A DNA stretch of 64,000 bases from Ashinkailepas kermadecensis (taxonomy: Eukaryota > Arthropoda > Thecostraca > Neolepadidae): assembly GCA_034440615.1 (NCBI GenBank), contig JAOTOM010004951.1:325501-389500 (forward strand). Direction: 5' to 3'. The position numbers and the translations under genes are program-made. Below are positions 54,291-64,000 of this stretch, one piece after another. Below the pieces are notes generated by a model. It saw only the letters and a program-made list of their open reading frames with translations, was not told the origin of the DNA and did not search any database. How positions within the stretch are numbered: position 1 is the stretch's first letter; the number at the start of each line of letters is the position of its first letter.

Positions 54291-55221
54291 TGGTCATCGT
54301 CAGAAAAATTGCTTGAAGTGTCGGATCAGTCTGGAAATTCCAATCGCATAACAAAAAAAGAACATTCACTAATCACATATGACAGTTGCAGTGCGCGGAA
54401 CTCATCATATAACAGTCGTACAATGCTTTATATTGCGCTGTGTCTCAATCAATGCCGTCACGTTTGTCGGGCAAATATAATGCGACGGACAGGCAAGCTA
54501 CTGTACAATCAGCTCCAATATAGCACACTATTTCATCTGTTTGTTCATTTCCGGGGCGTGTTTCTGAGTAGACAGCGCAATCTGAAGCCGTCGGATGTCA
54601 GTACATGTCGCAGGTGTTGTCAGGCAATTATTGTATAGTCACTTTTTGTCGTGTTGTTGGAGAATGTGCTGGTGTGGTGTTCCGTCGCGCAAGTGTACAG
54701 TCAAGGGTCCACTGAGTCGCCTGTGTTACACCAATGTAGTGTGCCGGGCAAAGTGTACATTGTACAACCTTTGCGGTGGCATGTGATCTGGTACACTACA
54801 TTGGTGGATTTTAGGTTGTCAAGTGAACCGTGCGGGCTGTTTCTTTCGTGAGAAGACTTGATGTTTTCCTATGTTGATAGCATGGGATGAGTTGTATGTC
54901 ACTCTTGTTATCTGTAGGGGTTACTTGTCTTCTAATGATGTCTCTTTTTTCTAGTCAGTTTTGTATGCATATATCATTTGATCTGTGTAGTAGTTGCCAG
55001 TTTCCGTGCCGGGTTTTGCTCTGTCTGCTGCTTATTGAAGTGCTTGTCCATGTGTCGTTTGGTTTCTTGGTCAAGGTATGTGTTGGAATAGCCCTTACTT
55101 GCCAGAATTTGTTTTTGTCCCACGAGTTCTGTGTCCAGGGACGTCCAATCAGAACAATGATTGTCTGCTCATCTCAGTCCTCACGAGCCTTCAACATAAA
55201 TAAGCAAGCACCGCTAAAATA

Positions 55222-55718
55222 AACGAAGGACTTTGTTCAGATTCCTGAACAAAAGTTATCATCATCATACTAGGTTGTTGCAGGACACCCACTCCAATTT
55301 GAAGACGATAAAGTTTGGGACTATTGATGGGATGAGACATCCTTCATTCATGGTGGAAGCAAACCAGATTTTAGTGTAGTGACAATACTTCCTCGCTTGC
55401 TGAAACTAATCAGCTGAGCTAATGTGCATATATAGGTTTGCTTTCCAAAGTGATTAAAGGTGGATTAAAGGATACGGGGCCGAGCTGTACCTCGGGTGGT
55501 CTTTTTCAGCTTCTGAGGTCTTCGGGTTTTAGGCCGAGATAGATAGACTGATGGTTTCGTGGCTTTCGGACTTTTGGAGTTTCGCACTGCATGAGTTCAA
55601 TACTGAACTCCATCATAACCCTATTGCAACACGTGACGGTCACCACATTATCTGTCTTTAACCTTGATGAAGTGGGAGGCGCAGCTGCATCTGTTCATCC
55701 AGTTTCATCAACTTTAAC
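55222..55718. repeat. Dispersed repeat, right direct copy
   Basis: This is a second copy of 52595-53018 with the same ends. It includes an extra segment TGATGGGATGAGACATCCTT to GTGTAGTGACAATAC absent from the left copy. Copies are about 90% alike over shared parts by eye. Confidence 0.8.
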
Positions 55719-55871
55719 GATGAAGATACGCTCCTGAGCGTGCGAGGGTTACAATTAAGCGAACCAAAAGTTTGGTAAATCTTGAACGATTTTGAATGAT
55801 GCTTCCCCATCACCCCCCTCCCCAGGAGGAATTAATCCTAAGCCTAGCCCAACCCTGGGCAATAGCAATCA

Positions 55872-56278
55872 GCTGCTGGGGTGTCGTTTAGCCACATATA
55901 TGACGTATGTGGCGATTGTGATCGATATCAGCTTTTATGTGTTCGCGCGCGAAGTTCACCAATTACAGTGGAGAATTGTGGTGACAGTGGAAAGAATAGC
56001 TTTCGTGAAACGCAACTCTATGCAACACAGATGAATTGATATTCACAAATCAAATCCTTCCCACAGGAGCTTCGCTGGCGTGGCAGCACGTGCGCCCTAT
56101 ATTGTTTTCAACCGGTGAATTTGCCTTACGCAAGCTCGCCGATTGATCGATGGTTTTCGAGGGCGCTTTGGCAAAAGCTATTTGGCTATTGTCACAAAAA
56201 TGCTGCAGTGTAACTGGTTCAATGGGGTCTGAAAGTTGATAAAGATGTAGATGGCGCTGAGAGTCAATGGTCACCCAG
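55872..56278 (+). repeat. Inverted dispersed repeat, left copy split by an insertion
   Basis: Part A (55872-55955, CAGCTGCTGGGGTGTCGTTT onward) and part B (56218-56278, CAATGGGGTCTGAAAGTTGA onward) match the reverse complement of 57970-58122, where A and B are contiguous. About 260 bp at 55957-56217 is inserted here. Confidence 0.7.
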
Positions 56279-56480
56279 CCTTCTTTGGCGAACCTAAAGC
56301 GCTATGTTTTGTGGGTTAGGGAGGGCAGAATCTTTATATTTAAAAAGCCTATTGTACATTTTGTAAGCAGCGTATGTTGTTTGCGCGTATTTAATTATGT
56401 TGAATGTACTTCAGACACGTCTAGTTTGCTGGAATATTTACCATTAGTGCGCTAGAAATTAGGAGAAGCAAGCCAGAAGT

Positions 56481-56549
56481 ATGGGTGTATGTGCGGTTCC
56501 CGGCTGCCATAAACGTGATCCATCTATCAGGTTTCCAGCAGACTGCAAG
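56481..56549 (+). CDS. THAP-domain zinc-finger protein, first coding exon
   Basis: A 69-nt open exon from ATG 56481 ends exactly at a strong donor CAAG|GTAAGA, phase 0. It encodes MGVCAVPGCHKRDPSIRFPA then DCK. THAP domains begin with a Met, a short lead and C-x(2-4)-C, then a basic stretch before FHxFP; here CAVPGC and IRFPADCK fit. THAP proteins bind DNA through a C2CH zinc finger. The second half (the C-x2-H pair) must lie on another exon that I did not find. An older transposase-derived THAP sequence is also possible. Confidence 0.6.
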
Positions 56550-57099
56550 GTAAGAAGGCAGAAAATTGATTTGAAAAACAACTATTGTTTGACTGCCTTT
56601 CTGTAAAAGACGTAGTGGGAACCATTTAGGAAAGCACTGATAAGGTACCTAGGCACATTAGGTACCAAGGTAAGTACCTATCTATTGTCCAGACTGTAAA
56701 GTATGGCACAAGGTTCACTGGGGCACATCAGTCCACAGTGAAAATATGCACCAATCCACACCAAGGGTGAGAAATTGACTCCAATCTGCCCCCCCCCCCT
56801 CCCCACCCCCAATCCATAGCCAGGAATGTGTGATGGCTAATACCTAACATGCTAAGATTGGATTGTTAGCCTACTTAATTTGAAACTAATAATTTGAGTT
56901 CCACCCATAAGTTATGTTCAGTCAAATTAATTTCACCAAAATTGCATTGCAGGTTAGGTTGGGCAGTGGGTATCTGGTCACCTAGAGCTAGGTACCTTAC
57001 CAAGGTAGTTGTTCATATGGGCCCCATTAGGGGCCCACACCCACCTCTCAGGGAGCCTGCACTGCTTGGGGCACTGACTCCCAGGGGCCCACATCTCTT

Positions 57100-60000
57100 G
57101 TGGGTCCTGTACACAGGAGTGGATCCAGAAAGCTGTCAAGGGGGGTGACCTCATAGAGAGGGGGCCCATGCTGTGCCAAGATACCAGCCAAGAATGTCCT
57201 TCCTGGAGTAGGCAGGGTGGAAAGTGATGTTTGATGAGGCCTGCTAGTATTCCATGTTCCGGTCTTGGGGGGGGGGGGGAGCAATGTTTGGTGTGACCCG
57301 CAGGTATTCCATGTGCCAATCTTGAGTGGGGGGTCTGACACTTGTGAAATTGTGCCCCATCTTGGGAAAATTATCGTATAGATTAAGGGGTTTAGGGTAG
57401 GCTTTAGGTCAGGTTTGGTCAGGCCGGGTTAGGTTTCAGCCCCACCCAATGTGTGATGCCTGCTAAATGAATACCGGAACTTCTCAGGGAACCTGCACAT
57501 CCACTAGAGCGGTGGTTCCCAACCTTTTTCAAATCTCACCAAAAGCCAGCACATGCATTTTTAACAGTAGGTGGGTAGAGATCTCTTACCTCTGGACCAG
57601 CTCTTCCTTCCTGCCCTTTGTGGATGCATGCCTTTCCCTTAATAAGCTTGAAAGTTGAGGTGTTGTGAAACTCCCATAAAAATCCCTATCACTATTCAAG
57701 TCCATAATTGCGCCTAGTAGCTACCACCGTAACGTGCAGTCAATAGCAAAGCACTTGCCAGCTCAGACGCGTATGTTCTACCCAAGCTAGTGGCCAGTGT
57801 CCGATAATTGGCGAGTTCCTGGCACACTGTAACCCATGAACAACCTTTCTTCAACACAATATTTCCGAAATCCTTGGCCTAAATGACTTGCAACCCTAAT
57901 AAAAGCCACATGCCAACACCGACTCCCGGCAACCCCACGCAAAATGCACAGCAAAGATGGCCGACGCCTCCTCGTCGGGTGACCATTGCGTACAGCGCCG
58001 CCCTGGTGGCCAAATCGTAGCTTTCAGACCCCATTGGTGCGCGCACAGATGAAAAACTGATATCGATCACAATCGTCACACGCGTCATATATGTAGGTAA
58101 ACGACACCCCAGCAGCTGACGTTATTGTCCAACCTGACTCGATAGGCCTTGGCCTGGCCTGGAGTGACGAGTTAATTGCACGATAGAAAATATTCGCTTA
58201 AGTAGGTCGGCCTAATACCACGCGCTTCAATAATGTCAGCTTGAAGAAGAAAAACGAATATGTATTTAGGTTGGTGTCATATGGAGTGAATAAGCGATCA
58301 CATCCGATAAAAAATACACGGATAAGGTTGATTACACAGTGGTGCCGGCATCCGATCATGAATCTTGTAATTAGTCGTGTCAGTCTACGCATGACTTCGG
58401 CTAGCATGCTCTGATGATCGGTATAATCTCATATCTAAACTTTTCCCATCATAATACACTACGTTTAATTTTGGCTGGCCATTTAGTCAGCCTAACCTAA
58501 AAATAATTGAATAATTGAACTTCAGATTAGATTGAACAAATGTCCGTCTAAGCAGGAAAGCGGACACAAATACTTGGCTTTCAATATGCTGTAATGCATG
58601 ATGCAACAAGTAACTATGGCTGAACACGTACGCAATTCTTGATTGTTGAATTAATTGAAAAGAGCTACGTCACCGCCAGGTATACCTAGCAGTTCTGGGA
58701 TGTTTTTCACGCCAAACGTCCACGAATATCAGTTCACTTAAAACGTGATGCACCTTTTTGATAGTCGAATTTGGTCGGTAATCAGATTCTTCATCGTCTA
58801 AATGCAATAGTCGTGAGAGTAAATCTCCACACAAGTCATAGTGTAGCAATCACAGCCAAGTCAATTTTGGAATTATACTGCTGTATACATATACGAAGGG
58901 ACCTGGTTATGGTGACTTAACAATACCTTTCTCAATGATGACTTTTCATTTGCAGTGTGCGTGCAGAGATTAAAAGTGAATAATACTAACGACAGCGTAT
59001 ACGGGACAATGTTTACGGTTTCGATTTGAAGCTAGAAGTGATCACGCGTGCCATTCGAGCGAGTGGCATCAGAAGCAGCAAATAACAGGTGAGGGAGAGG
59101 AGAAAAGGAAAATTTATATTAAATGACTAAAACAATATGGGACTGACTGCTTTTATCTCCAGTTCTATATGAGTCTACATGTCATACAGGTAATAGCTAT
59201 CGGCGAATCGAGGACAATCTGACTTCTATAGATTTCCGTAAATTAACAAAAATGGAAAGAATTCCTGCAACGGTCGTACTACAAGGGAAGACTCTACATG
59301 TGCTTAAGGGTAAGATGAATAGCAAAGCTATTTCGGCTTCTGGATTTTCCAAGTAATTTTCCCCTTTACTTCTGGTCGGGCCTTGGGAACATGATCGTAG
59401 ATTTCATAAATGAAGCAAAAGGAAGAGGAGTGTTTTCATGGCGCATCGTCGTGGAGTGGTAACATTGATAGCAAACAGGGTGATGGAAAGTGTATTAAGA
59501 ATATATCGATTTACCTACTATATAGTTTCTAAAATAGTGGCTAAGGTCTTGTCATATATAATGAGGAGTGTCGTGGAAAGCACGTGTATAATGGCCTTTG
59601 AAATTAAACGGTTCAGTTAGAGGAAGACTTGTTGGTTCTAGCTTGCGAACTCTACCGGATGTTTTTAATTACTGCGAACGTAATGACTTGGAGAAATAGA
59701 AGTACATATCGAGAATGCAAAATATCAACGTTACGCCCAGACCATGCTCTTCTTTCAACAAAGCGTACAACTGTGTGTAATTAGGGGCGTTTGGAATCGT
59801 TTAGAGGGGCGCCATCTCCTCGGATAGGAACAACTCTCAAAGTCCATAGAGGGGGGGCACCTTAGACTGACAATTTGTTGAGCTGGGCGAGGTTGAATGG
59901 GTGCACCGGTATCAATACATAAAAGGGCATCTATTCCTCTCAGGAGGCTCTTTTCTTCTAAAGACGGTACCTATTCCTCTGATAGACATCTTCTGCTTTA

Positions 60001-60780
60001 AAAAATATGGTAAGCGGGTGGGGGACATGGTGCATTGCAGATTATTGTGGGTGCTTTTTCCTGGTCAGAGAGTTGCCACACTTCCATGGATGGGGGTACA
60101 TGCCCAAGTGTCCTTCCCTCTATTTCGCGCCTCTGGTGCGGAGTAACCCCGTGAAGGCAGGCAGCGTCATCCCGATCTATCCAATAAACTTTGAGAATAT
60201 GACGACTTTGCAGTGGGCATATTGGCATCAAAATTTTACTTGGTTTTAATTCTAGACCCCATAATGTTGCTGATCAACACGTTGGGCTTCGTAAGCTGAT
60301 ATTCTTGAGACTCACAGACATTGATAAGCATGGTGTGTTCTTATATCCATACCAAACTATGGATAATGCAATATTATCCATATAAATCCAGTTCAAACTA
60401 GAAGTTGACATTTTCTGTGCGTTTCGCGTGCGACTTTGAACAAACAAAAAAACAGTGAGCTGAGCTTCTTCCTTTGTTTAAACGCGAAATTCCTGCATGC
60501 AGTCAGGTGCTGCGCTTTTTTAAAGACTTCTCGTGGCAATGGTACATCTGCTATAAATCCTATAAAAACATCGGGAGATTCCTCTGGTTCCATTTGAAAT
60601 GATACGAAGAAATCACATGAAATGCGCCGAAACCGGCGTGTCTACGGAAAATCCCAATGTGCACGTGTACAATTAGGTGTACTATTGGAAGGCCTGAAAA
60701 TAAACGAGAATAGAAGAAAAAACAACAACAACCGAAACAAACAAACAACCGAAAATTAAATCGCTCTGGTTACATTTTGT
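57100..60780. other. No gene recognised outside repeats
   Basis: Unique DNA apart from the 57.97-58.12 kb repeat. Short frames such as that at 59251-59356 (MERIPATVVLQGKTLHVLKG) have no support. Confidence 0.4.
57970..58122 (-). repeat. Inverted dispersed repeat, right copy
   Basis: The minus strand reads GTCAGCTGCTGGGGTGTCGT, then GATTGTGATCGATATCAG, then CAATGGGGTCTGAAAGCTAC and CAATGGTCACCC. It is the uninterrupted form of the left copy. Confidence 0.7.
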
Positions 60781-60789
60781 TTCGATCAT

Positions 60790-61515
60790 CATTAGCGGAA
60801 TACATTTTCGCACACAATTACAGGTCGATCCGACAAAATTTAGAGGTCGTTACAAATGTCGCTTTTTGTCACCCCAACTTACGAGGTGTATATCTAAGGA
60901 TCGTGGCCCACTGCAACGTTCTAAATAAGATAGCTAGATAAATGACCTCAACACATTATGTACATTGAAGTGTTGTCTTTTTGTGTATGCCTACACAAGT
61001 TGTACGAGTTACGATTGCTAAGTTATCCGCTTGTACTTGCACCCCGGCGCGATGTCGTGAGCACGTTCACAAAACATGCCCCCAAAGTCGACACACGTGA
61101 AGTGAGGTTTCCCCGGGGCTAAACCGGCTGCCGATATCCATTGTGCCCAACAAGAAGCATGCCATGGGGAAAGCTGACCGACTTTATCCATGAGCGTTAT
61201 GAACACTTTTTGCCATGCGCAGTGTACGTTGTCACTACCTAGAACGAGGGTCTAAACCCAGCGGATAACTTAGCAATTGAAGTCATACAACATTCACAGG
61301 TTCACCAAAAACCGACGAAACTTCGATGCACATAATGTGCTAATGTCGTTTGCTCAGTTCTCTTGTAAAAAAAAGCTGGTACGGGACCATGAACCTTTTG
61401 TTTAAAACCCGTAAGCTACGATAGCAAAAAGACTGCTTTTGTCGCCACCTCTAAATTTTGTCGGATCGACGTGCAATTGTTCATGCATTCTTGCGTTGCC
61501 AAGGCTAATTGAAGT
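60790..61515. repeat. Fold-back element with arms of about 215 bp
   Basis: 60817-61030 is matched in reverse complement by 61258-61492 throughout: GTCGATCCGACAAAATTTAG AGG at the outer end, CACATTATGTACATTGAAGT in the middle, and ATTGCTAAGTTATCCGC at the inner end. The arms are diverged. The 228-bp centre is unique, with no recognised protein. Confidence 0.75.
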
Positions 61516-61899
61516 AAGATGCATCCCGAAGGATTTGTTTTGCTTGATTGTTAGGGGCACACCCTAGTGCACAAAGGACGGGGTCTAAAGTTGTTCATGT
61601 TCAATTATTGCTACTGTCGTCAAGTATTCATCCTTTTCAATTATTTCTGTAGTTTTTCATGTCTTCCATTTCGAAGTTCAAAGTGAAGTGCTATAAATGC
61701 GAGGAGAAATGTGATCATATGCATGTGTTGAGATTCCTACATTTTTGGTGTAGTCTCAGTCCGATCACCTTTACCTCCGCCCCACCAACACTTTGTTCTC
61801 TCGACATGGGACCATGTGAGGAGGGACCTATCAACCAAATTGGCAACACACATTGCCTCCATGCATTGAGCCCCACCAATAATTTTTTCTTCTAACTTC

Positions 61900-62040
61900 T
61901 CCATCCATGATTTTGGGTGTAGGTTGCAGTGAAAATGGGGCTGTGTGGCCCCTGTCAATGGGAGACAACGCGCGAAAGCTTCCAGACGCAGCCGCCAGAG
62001 CGGCGACACATGCGAGTAGGACGTGAATTGCCGGCCGCAT
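61900..62040 (-). CDS. Candidate signal-peptide exon, copy in right inverted arm
   Basis: This is the minus-strand counterpart of the 29963 exon: ATG at 62040, with MRPAIHVLLACVAALAAASG preserved residue for residue. After SFRALSPI this copy runs on without the GT seen in the left copy, as DRGHTAPFSLQPTPKIMDGE, to at least 61900. The continuation is not recognised. Confidence 0.25.
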
Positions 62041-63976
62041 TAGCCGTGTCCCTGCCTTTTGCTTGTGAAGAGCGGGAGATTGGAGTGGAAGAAGTTCCTT
62101 AAGATTAATTACTTGGTGTTGGGGAGTTCGGAGCTGAGTTCCTGGTTTCGCATATAGGTAATGTATGTGTCTGGGTAGAGCCAGTGGCCTACCGAAGGAG
62201 GAGGCAAAGGGGCAAAGTGCCCTTTTGTCCCACAATCCCTGAGAGGCTGTTAGGGCCCCCAAGAATGTCGCCGGGGTACAGAAAAATTGCACCGGACCGC
62301 TTAAAAATCCCACTTGGCCTCCAAGGATCGCACCGGAGCCCATGAAAAGATCACATTGGGGCACCAAGAAGTCCGGCAGAGACCGCTGAAAATGACTGGA
62401 CCCCAAACAAATTGAAACGAGGCCCCCTGAAAATTACATTGAGGTCCCAAAAATCTCCTCATGGCTCCCCAAAAAATGACCCCGCCTGGGGTTGCCAAAA
62501 AGTGGGACCGGGGCCCTGAAAATACCATTGGGGCCCCAAAAAGTCGCGCTGGGCCACATTAAATCACGCTTGGGGCCAAGAAGTTGTGCGGTTGTCATCG
62601 ATAATGACACTGGGGACCCAAACAGACTGGCCGGACCCATAAAATCACGCTAGGGGGTCAAACGTTCGAGCCGAGGACCCTGAAAATCACGCTGGGGCTC
62701 CCAAAAAAGTCATGCGGTGGCCCTTGAAAATCACAATGGTGGACCCAAAGGGACGAACCGGGGCCCTGAAAATCACGCTAGTGGCTTAAAGGTCGGGGCA
62801 TGCCCATGTGCCATGCCCCCGCTCTTTGCATGTTGGGTGGGCGTGGACCCTATGGCTCCTGGATCCGCCGGTAATGTGACCTGTATATTGTGTGATGTGA
62901 TCTGAATTGTGTACCTGATGTCCTCAGCTGTTCGTGTCATGTTTCGTACATAATGCACGATATCGTTTACGGTTTATCTCTTATTCCATTCCATCATGTA
63001 TGCAGCATATATTGTTGGCTCAACATCTGCCTTTTTGTGTCGTAGCCCAGTGAACATGCCGACAGCGGCCCGACTCGGCCCTACGCCGGGCCCATGTCGG
63101 ACGCCAGCGGCTGGGAGCTTTCCAGACTTAGCTTCGGCCAGGGATCTCAACATTGCGCACACGGATAGGTCAGAGGCGGATCCACAAATTTCCATGGCGA
63201 CACTCGTCTGGGGGGGGGCGACATTTCCTCGGAGGACCGCCGCTGCGAAAGTCCCTGGAAGTGCGTATTTTCCTGTATGTCTGTTGAGAGGAGGGATGTA
63301 TGCACTCGACCGTACTGAAAAGGGCACCGTTTACCCTCAAGAGGGCGCATTTCCCCCTCTTTCAGTCTTCGGCTGAAAATTGAGCGATGGGGTCGTTGCA
63401 CTCTAGTATTACCAGACAGGTACTCTGGTCAGATGGGCGCCATCTTTCCATGGGGGAGGGGCATACCCAAGTGCTCGCATGTATCCGCCCCAGGGGTAGT
63501 TGCACTCTTAAGGTATACACAGCAATACCCCTGGAAGCTGCCTAGCAGAGGTGTAGCTTTCTGAAAATTAACAGGAGGGCACAGTACATGCAGGCAATGG
63601 CCAGGTCCAAATGGGATTGGGTGGGGGGGGGGAGGTACCACATTAAGGTCCAATATTAGAAGTTGAAAATATTGGAAGGGCACATCCAACACAGGGAGGG
63701 GGATACCCCAGCAAGATCGTCTTCCCAGGTACTGCTCCGTCCGTAAGGCAAAACACAGTACATGAGGAAGATCGTCGGCATTCGGTAAGCAAACATTAGC
63801 ATATTTCATGTTTGTTTAGAAATATTAATCATGCCACATCTCAGCAACACAAACAGACTTTTCTAAATGTGCCGCACATGGATACCTACACGGGAGTGCT
63901 TAGTTCGTTTGAAGGAGGCTTCTCTTAAATTTTTCATAATCGATGCCTTTTCTCGGATTTCTCGACCGGGAACTTA
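61954..63976 (-). mobile_element. Right arm of the large inverted duplication
   Basis: This is the reverse-complement copy of 27672-30049, about 2.0 kb, ending close to the window edge, so its outer boundary is unknown. Similarity is high in several blocks (for example TGATGTGATCTGAATTGTGT at 62895 onward, and the block at 63720-63830) but the copies differ by many substitutions and indels. They are old relatives, not a recent duplication. Confidence 0.6.
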
Positions 63977-64000
63977 GCACGCGCACTGGAGGGGGGGGGG

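Noticed and set aside
54020..54316. His/Thr-rich protein
   Set aside because: It is the CA/TA microsatellite in translation.

Overview
The window is animal nuclear DNA with introns, not bacterial or viral. Two conserved eukaryotic genes can be assembled exon by exon on the minus strand. Every inferred junction keeps reading phase and uses AG/GT boundaries. Exons are GC-rich and small (73-255 bp). The noncoding DNA is full of minisatellites, tRNA-headed SINE pieces and degraded repeats. The species cannot be named. Interspersed TTAGG/CCTAA pentamers, a UBA-containing Ddi1 and the SINE tails suggest an invertebrate, possibly an arthropod. This is weak evidence. Amphioxus, where I recall intron-boundary minisatellites, is not excluded.

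Layout: 1-8.8 kb holds minisatellites, SINE pieces and a weak TATA-type first-exon candidate, with no confident gene. At 8.86-9.26 kb (minus) lies a USP16/45-like catalytic-domain fragment with a frameshift. From 9.8 to 21.3 kb (minus) lies a seven-exon Ddi1/DDI2/rngo gene: UBL, helical domain, retroviral-type aspartic protease and the start of a UBA. The last UBA exon was not found. Inside its second intron, on the opposite strand, is the 3' terminal exon of a USP35/38-like deubiquitinase (17.70-18.38 kb). From 22 to 27.6 kb there are SINEs, an unidentified 150-codon ORF, a TTAGG-rich repeat family and a dead non-LTR reverse-transcriptase end. From 27.7 to 30.05 kb lies one arm of a large inverted duplication whose other arm is 61.95-63.98 kb. 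From 32.48 to 45.13 kb (minus) lies a complete ten-exon PRIM2 gene, encoding the DNA primase large subunit (535 aa, all four Fe-S cysteines). From 46 to 64 kb the DNA is mostly repeats, with a THAP zinc-finger first exon (56.48 kb) and a possible neutral-sphingomyelinase-like exon (52.5 kb).

The most unusual feature is that many minisatellites sit on splice junctions. In both genes the array unit copies the exon edge together with its splice site, giving up to nine near-identical candidate donors in a row at PRIM2 exon 9. The same is seen at PRIM2 exon 6 (both edges) and at DDI1 exon 1 (start codon side), exon 2 (donor) and exon 5 (both edges). Arrays abut several other acceptors. This looks like a systematic process, not chance placement.

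The genes do not form an operon. DDI1 and the two USP pieces all belong to ubiquitin biology, but their grouping may be coincidental. PRIM2 works in replication priming with PRIM1 and DNA polymerase alpha.
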